Position numbers and translations under genes: made by a program. The notes under the pieces are model-generated. The model was not told the DNA's origin, did not search any database, and was given only the letters and a program-made list of their open reading frames with translations. From positions 1 through 64,000 of the forward strand of contig CALMSX010000079.1 in the NCBI GenBank assembly GCA_937872515.1: a stretch of DNA of 64,000 bases, written 5' to 3'. This stretch comes from an uncultured Bacteroidota bacterium. Its GTDB lineage: Bacteria > Bacteroidota > Bacteroidia > Chitinophagales > Saprospiraceae. Of this stretch, positions 26,915-36,130 are shown piece after piece (the first letter of the stretch is position 1; every line of letters starts with the position of its first letter).

Positions 26915-27847
26915 TTATTTGTCAAAAAACAGGGCTGCAATAGACCTGTATTCGTGGGTGTTTCTAATGGCTTTGGCAAATAGTTGTGCACAGGAAAGCA
27001 CCTTAATTTTATCAGAATGTTGTTTTAAAGGAATGGTATCCGTGGTTATAATTTCGGTCATCTTTGAATTGTTGATGTTCTCATAGGCATTGCCCGACAA
27101 TACAGGGTGGGTACAAAAAGCCCTGACACTGTTGGCTCCTTTTTCGATGAGGGCATCGGCTGCCTTACACATGGTGCCTGCTGTATCAACAAGGTCATCA
27201 ATCATAATTACATCCGCTCCTTTTACATCACCGATAACGGTAATGGCAGAAACTTCGTTGGCCTTCCTTCTTTCTTTGTCACAAATCACGAGGTCTTTGC
27301 CAAAAAACTTGGCATAAGCGCGGGCTCTTTTAACACCACCCACATCCGGTGAGGCAAAAATGACATTGGTAAGGTCTTGCTGCTGGAGGTATGGCATAAA
27401 GATGGCTTCACTTTTGAGGTGATCTACCGGGATATCAAAAAAGCCCTGGATTTGATCGGCGTGGAGGTCCATGGTCATGATTCTATCGGCTCCCGCTGCT
27501 TCCAATAAGTTGGCTATGAGCTTAGAAGAAATGGGCACCCTGGGCTTATCCTTTCTGTCTTGTCTGGCATAACCAAAATAGGGGATTACAGCGGTTATAT
27601 ATCCTGCACTGGCTCTTTTGGCCGCATCAATCATCAACAAAAGCTCCAATATGTTGTCAGAAGGGCCAAAAGTTGAAGAAATGAAAAACAGGTAGGCACC
27701 CCTTACAGATTCATTGATTTCAATGCGCATTTCTCCATCGCTAAAAGTACGGATGTCACAATCACTGAGGGGATAACCATAATAATCAGAAATTTTTTCC
27801 GCCAGGTATTTTGACTTGGATCCGGAAAGCAGTTTTATGTCAGGCAT
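26915..27847 (-). CDS. prs: ribose-phosphate pyrophosphokinase
   Basis: 310-aa PRPP synthetase converting ribose 5-phosphate and ATP to PRPP for nucleotide, His and Trp synthesis. FSDGEMRIEINESVRG near the N-terminus, YFGYARQDRKDKPRVPIS in the regulatory flexible loop region, MDLHADQIQGFF, and the PRPP-binding IMIDDLVDTAGT are all present. Start at 27847 (MPDIKLLSGS); a TTG upstream extends the frame without family support. A promoter-like TACTTTTG lies 24 nt upstream. Confidence 0.95.
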   Translation of the reverse strand: MPDIKLLSGSKSKYLAEKISDYYGYPLSDCDIRTFSDGEMRIEINESVRGAYLFFISSTFGPSDNILELLLMIDAAKRASAGYITAVIPYFGYARQDRKDKPRVPISSKLIANLLEAAGADRIMTMDLHADQIQGFFDIPVDHLKSEAIFMPYLQQQDLTNVIFASPDVGGVKRARAYAKFFGKDLVICDKERRKANEVSAITVIGDVKGADVIMIDDLVDTAGTMCKAADALIEKGANSVRAFCTHPVLSGNAYENINNSKMTEIITTDTIPLKQHSDKIKVLSCAQLFAKAIRNTHEYRSIAALFFDK

Positions 27848-27871
27848 AGGAGGATAGGTTCTATTTGCCCT

Positions 27872-27899
27872 CAAAAGTAAAAAAAACCCTAAAAACAAA
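27872..27899 (-). promoter_or_regulatory. promoter of prs
   Basis: TTTG (27896-27899), 16 nt, TACTTTTG (27872-27879) on the minus strand; the spacer is one base short of the usual 17-23. Its -33 box abuts the stop of the upstream gene at 27902. Confidence 0.5.
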
Positions 27900-27901
27900 G
27901 A

Positions 27902-29377
27902 CTACATCCAGTGTCTTTTGTCAATTTCAATTTTAAATAGGACGTAGTTGGACATAATTAGAGCGGTTTCTCTTGGAATAAAAGGAATGCTTTCACTGCC
28001 CGAGGCATTAAAAAGGGTGAGGTTCACCAGGTCTTTTCTCCTTTGAAATGGATTTTGTGAGATTTTTAAACTTTGGGTTTTAAAAATAGGAGAAACTACG
28101 TGCTTGTCGCCAAAGGCTCCACCTTTCAGGTAAATCCACTCCGTGTTGTAGCTGTAGGCCAATTTTTTATAACCCAAATAACTCATGACCATTAAAAAAG
28201 CAACCAAAACCACGATGCCGTATATGGCTGTATAATTTTTAAACAAGAACGAAATAGAGATTGCGATAAGCCCAAGGATCAGTGAGAAAAAATAACTGCG
28301 GTACAAATAAGATTTGTCAACTTTTGAAAATGTAAACAGGTCGGGCGACCATGAAGGGAAAACATATTGACAAATCTGCATGATGTGGCGATAGCTGCAA
28401 CCGGGAACAATGATGGATTCTTTACTTTCTACGGTCTTGCTGGATGCCTGTTTCAACTTCAGATCGTGAATACCCATCACTTTTTTCAATAAGTTGTCAG
28501 ACCATGAAACGGTTTGAATCTTGTGATCAAGGGCTGAAATGGTTTTGGAGTTCAAAAGGCCCTGGCTGATTTTAAACCCGTTGCCGGATCGCGAAAGATG
28601 GAGGTTGTAGTATTTAAATACCGTTCTGAATAGTGAAATGATCAAAGAGACCAGGATAAAAAAGCCGATGCCCAGTAAAAAAAGATTGATGCTGAAAGCC
28701 GGTTTTTCTACTTCTTCAATATAATCTTCAGCATTGATGCCGACCTCTTGCAAATTGGCATAAATCCACCACATAAAAACCAGGATCAAACCCCCGGATC
28801 TGAGGTGATTTTCCATTAAACCTGCTTTGATTAAATCAGGAATATCAAGGCTGAAAATGACCTCTTCACGCTTAGGCATTTGAGTATCAAAAACCATTGA
28901 ATGTTCTTTGTTGCCCAATAAAATATTCCTCAAAGCCTCTGCCTTCGGGTTGTCAATGGCAGCCAATTCCAACTCTTTTTCACCCGAACCTGCGGTATCA
29001 ATTTTTAACCGTTTAACATGAAATAACTTGTGGATGAGGTTTTCTTCAAAATTGATGGTCTGGATGCGTTCGATTGGAATTGAGAGTTTTTTCTTTCCCA
29101 GGATGCCGGAATGGACAACGAGCTCATTATTGGCAATGTAATAGAAGCTGCGAAAGTGGTTTATTATGGAATAAACCATTGAAATAAATGAAATGGAGCA
29201 AATAAAAACAACAAAATATGTGCCGTAGTCGCTTCCCTTTTTGCCCATTACTACAAAGACAAAAAAAGGAAGGGCTATCTGCCTGAATAAGACCTTAAGC
29301 GTCTTAAGAATGACCAATAAAATGGCAATCGTGGATTGACGCTGGGGCGAATCAAAATCAAAGTGTGGAGTCGACAT
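27902..29377 (-). CDS. bacterial PH-domain membrane protein (YdbT-like)
   Basis: 491-aa membrane protein with repeated bPH2-type domains. Hydrophobic pairs lie at about 20-50 and 60-90, 205-240 and 355-385. PH-like blocks include NNELVVHSGILGKKKLSIPIERIQTI and SQGLLNSKTISALDHKIQTV (quoted in part). YdbT relatives are membrane proteins of unknown function often paired with YdbS-like ones, as here: the preceding gene overlaps it by 20 nt. Start at 29377 (MSTPHFDF). Confidence 0.78.
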   Translation of the reverse strand: MSTPHFDFDSPQRQSTIAILLVILKTLKVLFRQIALPFFVFVVMGKKGSDYGTYFVVFICSISFISMVYSIINHFRSFYYIANNELVVHSGILGKKKLSIPIERIQTINFEENLIHKLFHVKRLKIDTAGSGEKELELAAIDNPKAEALRNILLGNKEHSMVFDTQMPKREEVIFSLDIPDLIKAGLMENHLRSGGLILVFMWWIYANLQEVGINAEDYIEEVEKPAFSINLFLLGIGFFILVSLIISLFRTVFKYYNLHLSRSGNGFKISQGLLNSKTISALDHKIQTVSWSDNLLKKVMGIHDLKLKQASSKTVESKESIIVPGCSYRHIMQICQYVFPSWSPDLFTFSKVDKSYLYRSYFFSLILGLIAISISFLFKNYTAIYGIVVLVAFLMVMSYLGYKKLAYSYNTEWIYLKGGAFGDKHVVSPIFKTQSLKISQNPFQRRKDLVNLTLFNASGSESIPFIPRETALIMSNYVLFKIEIDKRHWM

Positions 29378-29924
29378 CGCCTTCATTGATCTCTGCGTTT
29401 TTGGACATGATGAATGACTTGATGTCGGCAGCCTGACCAGGGGTAAGTCCATCTATTTCAATGTCAGACGAAGAACCACCGGCGGTAAATAACTGCAGGC
29501 TGGCCAGATCAAAGATTCTGTCAATAGGCCCCTGATTGATCTCGAGGTGCTGAATGCGCGTAAAGGGAATGACCATCCAGGATTTCCAAAGCCAACCATC
29601 CCTGTACAGAATGTCGTGCGACCTCAGGGCATAACCACGAAACTTAAAGGCTTTAATTTCTGCCAAAGTAAGAAAGCCAAACAAGATCAACACACCCAAC
29701 AAGGCAAATATAAAATAAGGTTTGACCTCTTCGACCAGGAACGACAAAACGGTGACCCCTGCCAGGACGAATAAAAAGATGATGCCCACCACAATGAGGT
29801 TGACATACAGGTGAGAAGTCTGCAGAGGTTCATACACTACTTCTTCCATCTTTGGCAAATTCAGGCTCTGCACCTGATCATTGTAAAAGGAGGTTTCCTC
29901 TGATATTGGTTCTTGGTTTTCCAT
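29358..29924 (-). CDS. bacterial PH-domain membrane protein (YdbS-like)
   Basis: 188-aa protein with two membrane spans (about 44-70 and 72-95) and one bPH2 domain at about 96-170 (YALRSHDILYRDGWLWK, FTRIQHLEINQGPI). The pair with the YdbT-like gene is the usual arrangement; translation is coupled through a 20-nt overlap. The start is either 29924 (MENQ) or 29936 (MVNN, overlapping the upstream stop); I prefer the first. Role unknown. Confidence 0.78.
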   Translation of the reverse strand: MENQEPISEETSFYNDQVQSLNLPKMEEVVYEPLQTSHLYVNLIVVGIIFLFVLAGVTVLSFLVEEVKPYFIFALLGVLILFGFLTLAEIKAFKFRGYALRSHDILYRDGWLWKSWMVIPFTRIQHLEINQGPIDRIFDLASLQLFTAGGSSSDIEIDGLTPGQAADIKSFIMSKNAEINEGDVDSTL

Positions 29925-29925
29925 A

Positions 29926-31125
29926 TTATTTACCATATTCTGTTACCTGTTGCCAAACCCGAAAAAGGTTTTTATAACAGATTTTTTCAATGTCATTTTC
30001 TGAATATCCGCGATGCAGGAGGCTGGCTATCAAATTGGGATAATCGGCAACATCCTTGAGGCCATTGGGCAAGCTATCACCCACTCCATCAAAATCTGAA
30101 CCTAGTCCTACATGGTCTATTCCTGCCAAAGATACAATGTGATCGATATGATCAGCTACTTTTTCGACATCTGCGTAAATACGGGGGTTTTGTTTTCGGA
30201 ATACATCTACCCAGTGCTTTGCTTCGGCAGATTCCGGATCCCACCCTTTCCTTTTTATAACATTGTTGATGATGGTTTCATTGTTTTTATTGGTTTGGGT
30301 GACTCCCCCATCCACAAAGTCAGATCCAAAATTGACCATAATGACACCCCCATTTCCTTTGATAGCGGTGATCAGGGTATCAGACATGTTTCTTTCGAAA
30401 CCGGGTGTAAATTTTCTGGCAGAGCTGTGAGAGGCAATTACGGGCATTTGAGTGGCTTTCATCACATCCCAAAAACTGGAATCAGAGATATGAGAAACAT
30501 CGATCATGATGCCGGTTTCATTCATTTTTTTAACTACCTCATAACCAAAGGGACTAAGTCCATTCCAGGGTCTCAGGGTATCGTACGAAGAATCACAGAT
30601 GGCATTGCTTTTGGCGTGGGTGAGGGTAATGTAACTTATGCCCCTTGCTTTAAAATAGGAAAGGTCTGTTAATTGGCCAATCGGTGACCCATTTTCCATT
30701 CCCATGGGCAGGGCTATTTTTCCCTGCTTAAAGGCCTGTACCACATCTTCCGGCTTTTTGGCCATTTCAAAATATTGGGGGTGGGCAAGGGCAATGCCTT
30801 CAATCATGTCAATCAGAGAATCTGCCAAAATTTTTCCACCTAACTGGTTGTAGCTGGAGGGAATAAAAATAGACATGAAAGGGGCAGAAAGACCTCCTTT
30901 TTTGGCCCTTCGAAAATCAAAGTCGCCCTGGTCAGAATCCAGGGGTATGCCCAAGTACTCCTTTTCAAAGCGGAAGTTTTTTACTTTTAACCGATAAGGC
31001 AGGTCCACGTGACCATCGGCAATGATGAATTGATGTGCAAGTTTGTCTGCCTGTTTAAAACGAGGATGTTTTGCACTGCAAGAGCATACAGCAATTAAAA
31101 GGCAGCAAACAAACCAGTGGTACAT
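29926..31125 (-). CDS. M19 family membrane dipeptidase, lipoprotein
   Basis: 399-aa renal-dipeptidase-type zinc enzyme. N-terminal lipoprotein-like signal (Cys15 or Cys17). Motifs: DGHVDLPYRL (first metal His/Asp), MGMENGSPI with the bridging Glu, ITLTHAKSNAICDSS, IDVSHISDSSFW and ASHSSAR with the further His ligands, and HVGLGSDFDGV. Cleaves dipeptides, possibly with D-residues, in the periplasm. First gene of an operon with the two PH-domain proteins. Confidence 0.9.
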   Translation of the reverse strand: MYHWFVCCLLIAVCSCSAKHPRFKQADKLAHQFIIADGHVDLPYRLKVKNFRFEKEYLGIPLDSDQGDFDFRRAKKGGLSAPFMSIFIPSSYNQLGGKILADSLIDMIEGIALAHPQYFEMAKKPEDVVQAFKQGKIALPMGMENGSPIGQLTDLSYFKARGISYITLTHAKSNAICDSSYDTLRPWNGLSPFGYEVVKKMNETGIMIDVSHISDSSFWDVMKATQMPVIASHSSARKFTPGFERNMSDTLITAIKGNGGVIMVNFGSDFVDGGVTQTNKNNETIINNVIKRKGWDPESAEAKHWVDVFRKQNPRIYADVEKVADHIDHIVSLAGIDHVGLGSDFDGVGDSLPNGLKDVADYPNLIASLLHRGYSENDIEKICYKNLFRVWQQVTEYGK

Positions 31126-31141
31126 AGAGGTTAATTTATTT

Positions 31142-31149
31142 CAAAAATA
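31142..31149 (-). promoter_or_regulatory. -7 promoter element TATTTTTG
   Basis: TAnnTTTG match 16 nt before the M19 dipeptidase start; no -33 box at ordinary spacing. Confidence 0.42.
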
Positions 31150-31276
31150 CTCAGATAATCGAAAAAACAGCGCCTGCTTTGCATTTGAGCCTAATAAGAG
31201 GTGTTTTTAGCTTAAAACTTTGTTAAAATACGGGTATGGGATGACCAAAACAACGTACATTCGTTTCAGAATTAAA

Positions 31277-31942
31277 ATGCATTGTATGGCTTTCAGAATT
31301 GCCTTATGCCTGGCTGCGATCCTCTATCTTTTGCCCCTTCATGGGCAGAAAAAAAACAATGAAGGTCAACCCATCCAGTTTTCAGGTAAAGTAGTAGGAC
31401 CCGATGAAAATGGCAACATTATGCCATTGCCGTATACAACGATTGCCATTAAAGGTACCAGCAGGGGCTCCGTTTCAGATTATGAGGGTTTTTTTTCACT
31501 GGTGGCCTTAAAAGGCGAAACGGTAATTTTTTCCAGAATAGGATTTAAGGATGTAGAATTTACTTTACCCGACACACTTTCCTCTTCTTATTACACCTGG
31601 ATCCAGATCATGTCTGAAGACAACGTCTGGTTGGATGAGGTGGTCATTTATCCATGGCCTTCGAGAGAGCATTTTAAACATGAGTTTTTGGCCATCGACA
31701 TAAGCAATGAACTCAGAGAACAGGCCCAGGCCAATATTGCCAATGAGGTTATGACCAAAATGAGGCATACGGTTTCGGTTGATGGCAAAGAAGCCTCCTC
31801 TGTATACATGCGGCAACAAGCCGAAGAATATAAGTACATAGGCCAGTACAAGCCCCAAAAGATATTTGATATCATGGCCTGGAAAAGATTCATAGAGGCC
31901 TGGAAAAGAGGGGACTTTAAAAAGAAAAAAAAGAAAGACTAA
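31277..31942 (+). CDS. exported protein with CarboxypepD_reg-like domain
   Basis: 221-aa secreted protein. Signal peptide to about residue 24 (LPLHGQ), a carboxypeptidase-regulatory-like beta sandwich (about 30-115; PYTTIAIKGTSRGSVSDYEG, FSLVALKGETVIFSRIGFK), then a helical tail ending in a run of Lys. The domain usually heads TonB-dependent receptors in this phylum; here it is free-standing, without plug or barrel. Start at 31277 (or 31286). Function unknown. Confidence 0.75.
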   Translation: MHCMAFRIALCLAAILYLLPLHGQKKNNEGQPIQFSGKVVGPDENGNIMPLPYTTIAIKGTSRGSVSDYEGFFSLVALKGETVIFSRIGFKDVEFTLPDTLSSSYYTWIQIMSEDNVWLDEVVIYPWPSREHFKHEFLAIDISNELREQAQANIANEVMTKMRHTVSVDGKEASSVYMRQQAEEYKYIGQYKPQKIFDIMAWKRFIEAWKRGDFKKKKKKD

Positions 31943-31992
31943 CCAATACAAGTTTTTATCCACAAATGCACAAGAAGCAAGGATGGATTCGT

Positions 31993-32000
31993 TAAGTTTG
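31993..32000 (+). promoter_or_regulatory. -7 promoter element TAAGTTTG, near-leaderless
   Basis: TAnnTTTG match that ends only 4 nt before the ATG at 32005, so a transcript from it would have almost no leader. No -33 TTG at usual spacing. Confidence 0.4.
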
Positions 32001-32004
32001 TAAA

Positions 32005-32859
32005 ATGAAAATCCATTCATTTTCCAGGGTGTTGGCCTTACCTCTCGTTATACTTGCCGGGTATTACCTATATCTATTGTTTCAGCCGGGGGTAAGCAAT
32101 ACTGTTTATATATTTATTCCGGTTATCTTACTCACCTTTTTGTATGTCTTTCACGGCCAGATCGATTATTGGTGGATGCAAAAAAACACGCCGGAACTGG
32201 ATGTCAAAATAAAGGAGTGGCTTTCCACCTACCTTCCCTATTATACAAATTACAGCGAAATTCGAAGGAAAGAATTTGAAAAAAGATTGGTCTTGTATGT
32301 GGAGGCAAGGTCATTTCAAAGTGTGGGCACTACCGAACTGCGCCCGGTGCCATTTGATCTCAAAAACATCATTGCGTCGCAGGCAATTCGATTGACCATT
32401 GCCCAAAAGGATTTTTTAATGGGTGACATGGACAGGATCTTTTTGTATAAACACCCCTTCCCCTCACCCAAACACCCATTTTTGCACACTGTTGAGGTAG
32501 ATTCGGAAGATGGGGTGTTGATTTTTTCCAGCGAACAAGGCTTGCCGGGAATCGTCAACCCATCAATGTATTACAACATAATATTGCACGGCTACATCCA
32601 GGCTTATCTGGCTCTCCACCCCAAGCTGACGCTTAAAGAAACAGAGGCCATTGGCTGGGATGAACTAGAAAAAACAGAGGGCATCAACAGCAATTTAATC
32701 ATTAAAACCTGTGGTTTTGAAGACCTAGATTTGAGAGTGGTTAACATTGTGGCATTTTTTGAATTTTCTGAACGATATGCCGATATGTTTCCTAAAGCTT
32801 ATGAAGAGCTGTGTCGTATTTTTGGCCAAAAACCGGTAAGTCGTGACCTACATTTCTAG
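32005..32859 (+). CDS. MtfA-like protein lacking the HExxH zinc motif
   Basis: 284-aa protein with two N-terminal membrane spans (about 9-26 and 33-50) and a domain that follows the MtfA/M90 peptidase plan: FEKRLVLYVEARSFQSVG, IIASQAIRLTIAQKDF, RIFLYKHPF, then the block where MtfA has VLHEFAH. Here that block reads ILHGYIQAY, so the catalytic Glu and second His are gone (His195, Gly196, Gln199). It is therefore probably not a peptidase, or binds a ligand only. The family match is by pattern and moderate. First gene of an overlapping trio with ogt-like and gluconokinase/6PGD genes. Confidence 0.6.
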   Translation: MKIHSFSRVLALPLVILAGYYLYLLFQPGVSNTVYIFIPVILLTFLYVFHGQIDYWWMQKNTPELDVKIKEWLSTYLPYYTNYSEIRRKEFEKRLVLYVEARSFQSVGTTELRPVPFDLKNIIASQAIRLTIAQKDFLMGDMDRIFLYKHPFPSPKHPFLHTVEVDSEDGVLIFSSEQGLPGIVNPSMYYNIILHGYIQAYLALHPKLTLKETEAIGWDELEKTEGINSNLIIKTCGFEDLDLRVVNIVAFFEFSERYADMFPKAYEELCRIFGQKPVSRDLHF

Positions 32860-33325
32860 TACGACCACGCCCATTGGCAGGCTGATTTTTGAAGCCGGTG
32901 ATGAGGCACTTACCTCCATTACGATTGGCACGGGTGTCATTGAAGAAAGGCCGAATGCTGTTATAATGGAAGCAATCAGGCAGGTTCAGGCTTATTTCAA
33001 AGGAAGTACAACCACATTTGACCTTCCCCTTGATTTTGGGGATGCCACCCCGTTTCAGGTGAAGGTGTGGAAGGAGCTTATGAATATACCTTTTGGCACC
33101 ACGATATCCTATTTGCAGCTGGCCCAAAAAGTGGGAACTGAAAAACATACCAGGGCGGTGGGCCTTGCCAATGGAAAAAACCCTTTGCCCATTGTGGTTC
33201 CCTGCCACAGAGTAATTGGCAGCGATCGTTCATTGACCGGCTATGCGTTGGGATTGAAAACAAAACTTTTTTTACTCAACCACGAAACCCCGGGTGCATT
33301 TGTGGTTCAAGCCAGCTTGTTTTAG
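32843..33325 (+). CDS. methylated-DNA--[protein]-cysteine S-methyltransferase
   Basis: 160-aa DNA repair protein removing alkyl groups from O6-alkylguanine by a suicide transfer to its own Cys. Active-site PIVVPCHRVIGSDRSLTGY, with the helix-turn-helix part FQVKVWKELMNIPFGTTISY before it. The start is GTG at 32843, overlapping the upstream gene by 17 nt, so translation is likely coupled. A gluconokinase/6PGD gene begins one base after its stop. Confidence 0.92.
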   Translation: MTYISSTTTPIGRLIFEAGDEALTSITIGTGVIEERPNAVIMEAIRQVQAYFKGSTTTFDLPLDFGDATPFQVKVWKELMNIPFGTTISYLQLAQKVGTEKHTRAVGLANGKNPLPIVVPCHRVIGSDRSLTGYALGLKTKLFLLNHETPGAFVVQASLF

Positions 33326-33326
33326 G

Positions 33327-35219
33327 ATGGCATGGGTGGTTTTTCTCATGGGTGTAAGTGGATGTGGAAAAACCACCATTGGCAAATTACTTTCAGAATC
33401 CACTGGACTACCCTTTTATGATGGTGATGATTATCACCCGTCACACAACATAGAAAAAATGAGTCGGGGAGTGCCCCTAAATGATGAAGACAGAAGGCCA
33501 TGGCTGGAAGCCCTCCACCAAATTGCCAGAGAGTCGATAAGAGACCGGGGATGTATTATAGCCTGTTCGGCTTTAAAAACGGGTTACAGGCAAATTTTGG
33601 CCAACGGCATAGAAACCAAGGCCAAATGGTATTGGTTGGATGGCAGCCGGATAATGCTGAGTCAGAGAATGAAGAACAGAAAACACTTTATGCCGGCCAC
33701 CCTGCTTGACAGCCAGTTTGCTGCATTAGAAGCACCGGCCAATGCACTTCGGCTGGATATAAAGGTTAAACCACAAACAATCGTAGATATTATAAATAAA
33801 GATATGGAAAAAAAGGAATTCGGTATAATGGGCATGGGCGTAATGGGCAGGAGCATAGCCCGCAACTTTGCCAACAAGGGAATCGGACTGTCTTTGTTCA
33901 ACAGGCATGTAAGCCAGGTCGAAGTAAAGGTGGCACAAAAAACCATTCAACAATATGTTGAGTTAAATAATTGTTGGGGCTTTGATAAAATTCCTGATTT
34001 TGTCAATTCACTTTCCCGTCCCCGCAAAATATTGCTAATGGTAGATGCCGGCAAAGCAGTAGATGAGATCTTGGAAAAACTAATGCCAAATTTGCAAAAG
34101 GGAGATATGGTCATGGACGGAGGCAATTCTCATTTTGCAGATACAGAGCGGAGAATGGCGACCTGTAAAAAAAGTGGCATTTTATACATGGGTGTAGGTA
34201 TTTCCGGGGGAGAAAAGGGAGCCCTTGAAGGCCCGGCCATTATGCCCGGGGGAGATCAACAGGCGTATTCACTTGTGAAGCCTTATCTTGAAAACATAGC
34301 AGCAGAAAACCCGCTTGGTCAAAAGTGCTGTACTTACATTGGCCCGGGAGGGGCCGGCCATTATGTAAAAATGATTCACAATGGCATTGAATATGCAGAA
34401 ATGCAACTACTGAGTGAAATCTATGGCATTTTAAGGTATGGTTTACACCAAAGCCCTGGAGAAATCAGCAAAATTTTTGCCAAGTGGAACCATAAAAAAA
34501 ATGCGTCCTATCTTCTTGAAATATCAGGCCAGGTATTAAAAGTAAAATCGGATGATGGCTGGATGATCGACAAAATCCTTGATAGTGCCGGAAGCAAGGG
34601 TACAGGAGGTTGGGCGGCTCTGGATGCCATTGAGAGAGGTCACCCTTTTTCTACCATGACGGCTGCCCTGTTTGCCAGGTATTTGTCTTCAGATTGGAAG
34701 TGGCGGCGCAACTTTTCGAAACAAATGGCTTTTCCAAAATCAAAAGAAGTAAACGATATAACTATTAAAGACTTAGAATCGGGTTTGTACCTGGCCAGAT
34801 TGATCAATCACCACCTGGGCTTTCAGCAAATTTTAGAGGCAAGCAAAAAAAATGGCTGGGATGTTGACCTCACTTCGCTGGCCGCTGTTTGGACCAATGG
34901 CTGCATCATCAGATCCCGGTTAATGGAAGACCTGGTCAATGTATTTCGAACTGAAAAATTGTTATTGAACCACGAACAAATACAGGATAAAATAAGAAAG
35001 CACAGGAAGGCACTTATAAAAACGGTTCAAACGGGCCTGGCCTGCGGTCAGGACATGTCGTGTTTTAGTGCAGCGATCAATTTTTTAAACGGGGCCGGTC
35101 ATCCTACAGGCACTGCCTCACTTATTCAGGCGCAAAGAGATTTTTTCGGTGCGCATACCTTCAAATGGATGGACGACCCTGAGGGAAGATCGGTTCATTA
35201 TGCATGGGCAAAGGAGTAA
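33327..35219 (+). CDS. gluconokinase / 6-phosphogluconate dehydrogenase fusion
   Basis: 630-aa fusion. Residues 1-158 are a GntK-type gluconokinase: P-loop GVSGCGKT (9-16), DGDDYHP (32-38) and MPATLLDSQFAALE (122-135). Residues 160-630 are a full-length 6PGD: NADP loop GMGVMG (169-174), GGNSHF, GISGGEKGA, and catalytic GPGGAGHYVKMIHNGIEY. The two activities are consecutive: gluconate to 6-phosphogluconate, then to ribulose 5-phosphate with NADPH. There is no stop at the joint, though Met160 (33804) follows an A-rich stretch and could serve as an internal start. Start at 33327, one base after the upstream stop. Confidence 0.92.
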   Translation: MAWVVFLMGVSGCGKTTIGKLLSESTGLPFYDGDDYHPSHNIEKMSRGVPLNDEDRRPWLEALHQIARESIRDRGCIIACSALKTGYRQILANGIETKAKWYWLDGSRIMLSQRMKNRKHFMPATLLDSQFAALEAPANALRLDIKVKPQTIVDIINKDMEKKEFGIMGMGVMGRSIARNFANKGIGLSLFNRHVSQVEVKVAQKTIQQYVELNNCWGFDKIPDFVNSLSRPRKILLMVDAGKAVDEILEKLMPNLQKGDMVMDGGNSHFADTERRMATCKKSGILYMGVGISGGEKGALEGPAIMPGGDQQAYSLVKPYLENIAAENPLGQKCCTYIGPGGAGHYVKMIHNGIEYAEMQLLSEIYGILRYGLHQSPGEISKIFAKWNHKKNASYLLEISGQVLKVKSDDGWMIDKILDSAGSKGTGGWAALDAIERGHPFSTMTAALFARYLSSDWKWRRNFSKQMAFPKSKEVNDITIKDLESGLYLARLINHHLGFQQILEASKKNGWDVDLTSLAAVWTNGCIIRSRLMEDLVNVFRTEKLLLNHEQIQDKIRKHRKALIKTVQTGLACGQDMSCFSAAINFLNGAGHPTGTASLIQAQRDFFGAHTFKWMDDPEGRSVHYAWAKE

Positions 35220-35233
35220 TTAAGCCGAGCGTT

Positions 35234-36130
35234 TTACTCCAAATGGGCCTGGATGGCGGTTTCTACGGCAAGTTTTAAGGAAGCATAATTATTCGCCGAC
35301 ATTCTGGCAAGTGGTAACCTCACTTCGTTGGTACAAAAACCAAGGATTTCCATGGCCGACTTGATGCCAACCGGATTGCCTTCAATGTAAAGCCATTTGT
35401 GCAGGTCGTAGGTTTGAAAATTGAGTTGGCGGGCTTTCACATAATCTTCTGCAAGGGCAGCACGGATCATACCCGAGAAAGAAGAAGGAAAGGCGTTGGC
35501 CATTACAGAGATGACTCCCTGGCCACCACAGGCCACCATGGGCAGGGCTATTTCATCATCACCACTGGTTACAAAAAAGTGAGCGGGTCTGTTTTTTATG
35601 ATTCTTGTGGCTTGTATAAGGTCACCGGAAGCTTCTTTGATCCCAATAAATTTGGCACTGGTTTCGGCCAATCTCAGGGTTGTTTCCCATTCCATATTGG
35701 ACCTGGTTCTGCCGGGAACATTGTATAAGATAATGGGTCTTGGACATACCTCTGCCAGGGCCATATAATGCTGGAAAATACCTTCCTGTGAGGGTTTGAC
35801 ATAGGCCGGGCTGGACGACAAAACAGCGTCGATGCCCGTAAAATCAAAAGATTTGACATATCGGCAAAGGTCTTTGGTATTGTTGCCAGCAAAGTTGCCG
35901 GCTACAATGGGCACCCGCCCTTTGACCACCTCAATTACATGGTCCAGTACTTGTCTTGATTCAGCTGCATCCAGGGTAGCGGTTTCGCCAGTGCTGCCCA
36001 GTGCTACGATGTATTCAACGCCACCTCCAATAACATGTTCAACGATATTGCTCATGGCCGGAAAATCAATTTCTCCGTTTTTGAAAGGGGTAATGATGGC
36101 TACGCCGGTGCCGGTATATTTATTTTCCAT
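35234..36130 (-). CDS. dapA: 4-hydroxy-tetrahydrodipicolinate synthase
   Basis: 298-aa class I aldolase joining pyruvate and aspartate semialdehyde in lysine/diaminopimelate synthesis. GTGVAIITPF at the N-terminus, GSTGETATL, the Tyr motif ILYNVPGRT, and the Schiff-base Lys in FIGIKEASGDL are present. Start at 36130 (MENKYTGTG), overlapping the upstream gene's end by 11 nt. Diaminopimelate also feeds peptidoglycan, in keeping with the cell-wall genes elsewhere in the window. Confidence 0.95.
   Translation of the reverse strand: MENKYTGTGVAIITPFKNGEIDFPAMSNIVEHVIGGGVEYIVALGSTGETATLDAAESRQVLDHVIEVVKGRVPIVAGNFAGNNTKDLCRYVKSFDFTGIDAVLSSSPAYVKPSQEGIFQHYMALAEVCPRPIILYNVPGRTRSNMEWETTLRLAETSAKFIGIKEASGDLIQATRIIKNRPAHFFVTSGDDEIALPMVACGGQGVISVMANAFPSSFSGMIRAALAEDYVKARQLNFQTYDLHKWLYIEGNPVGIKSAMEILGFCTNEVRLPLARMSANNYASLKLAVETAIQAHLE

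Noticed and set aside
33294..33326. Longer start for the gluconokinase/6PGD fusion
   Set aside because: The extra codons overlap the preceding gene; the P-loop domain begins properly at the ATG at 33327.
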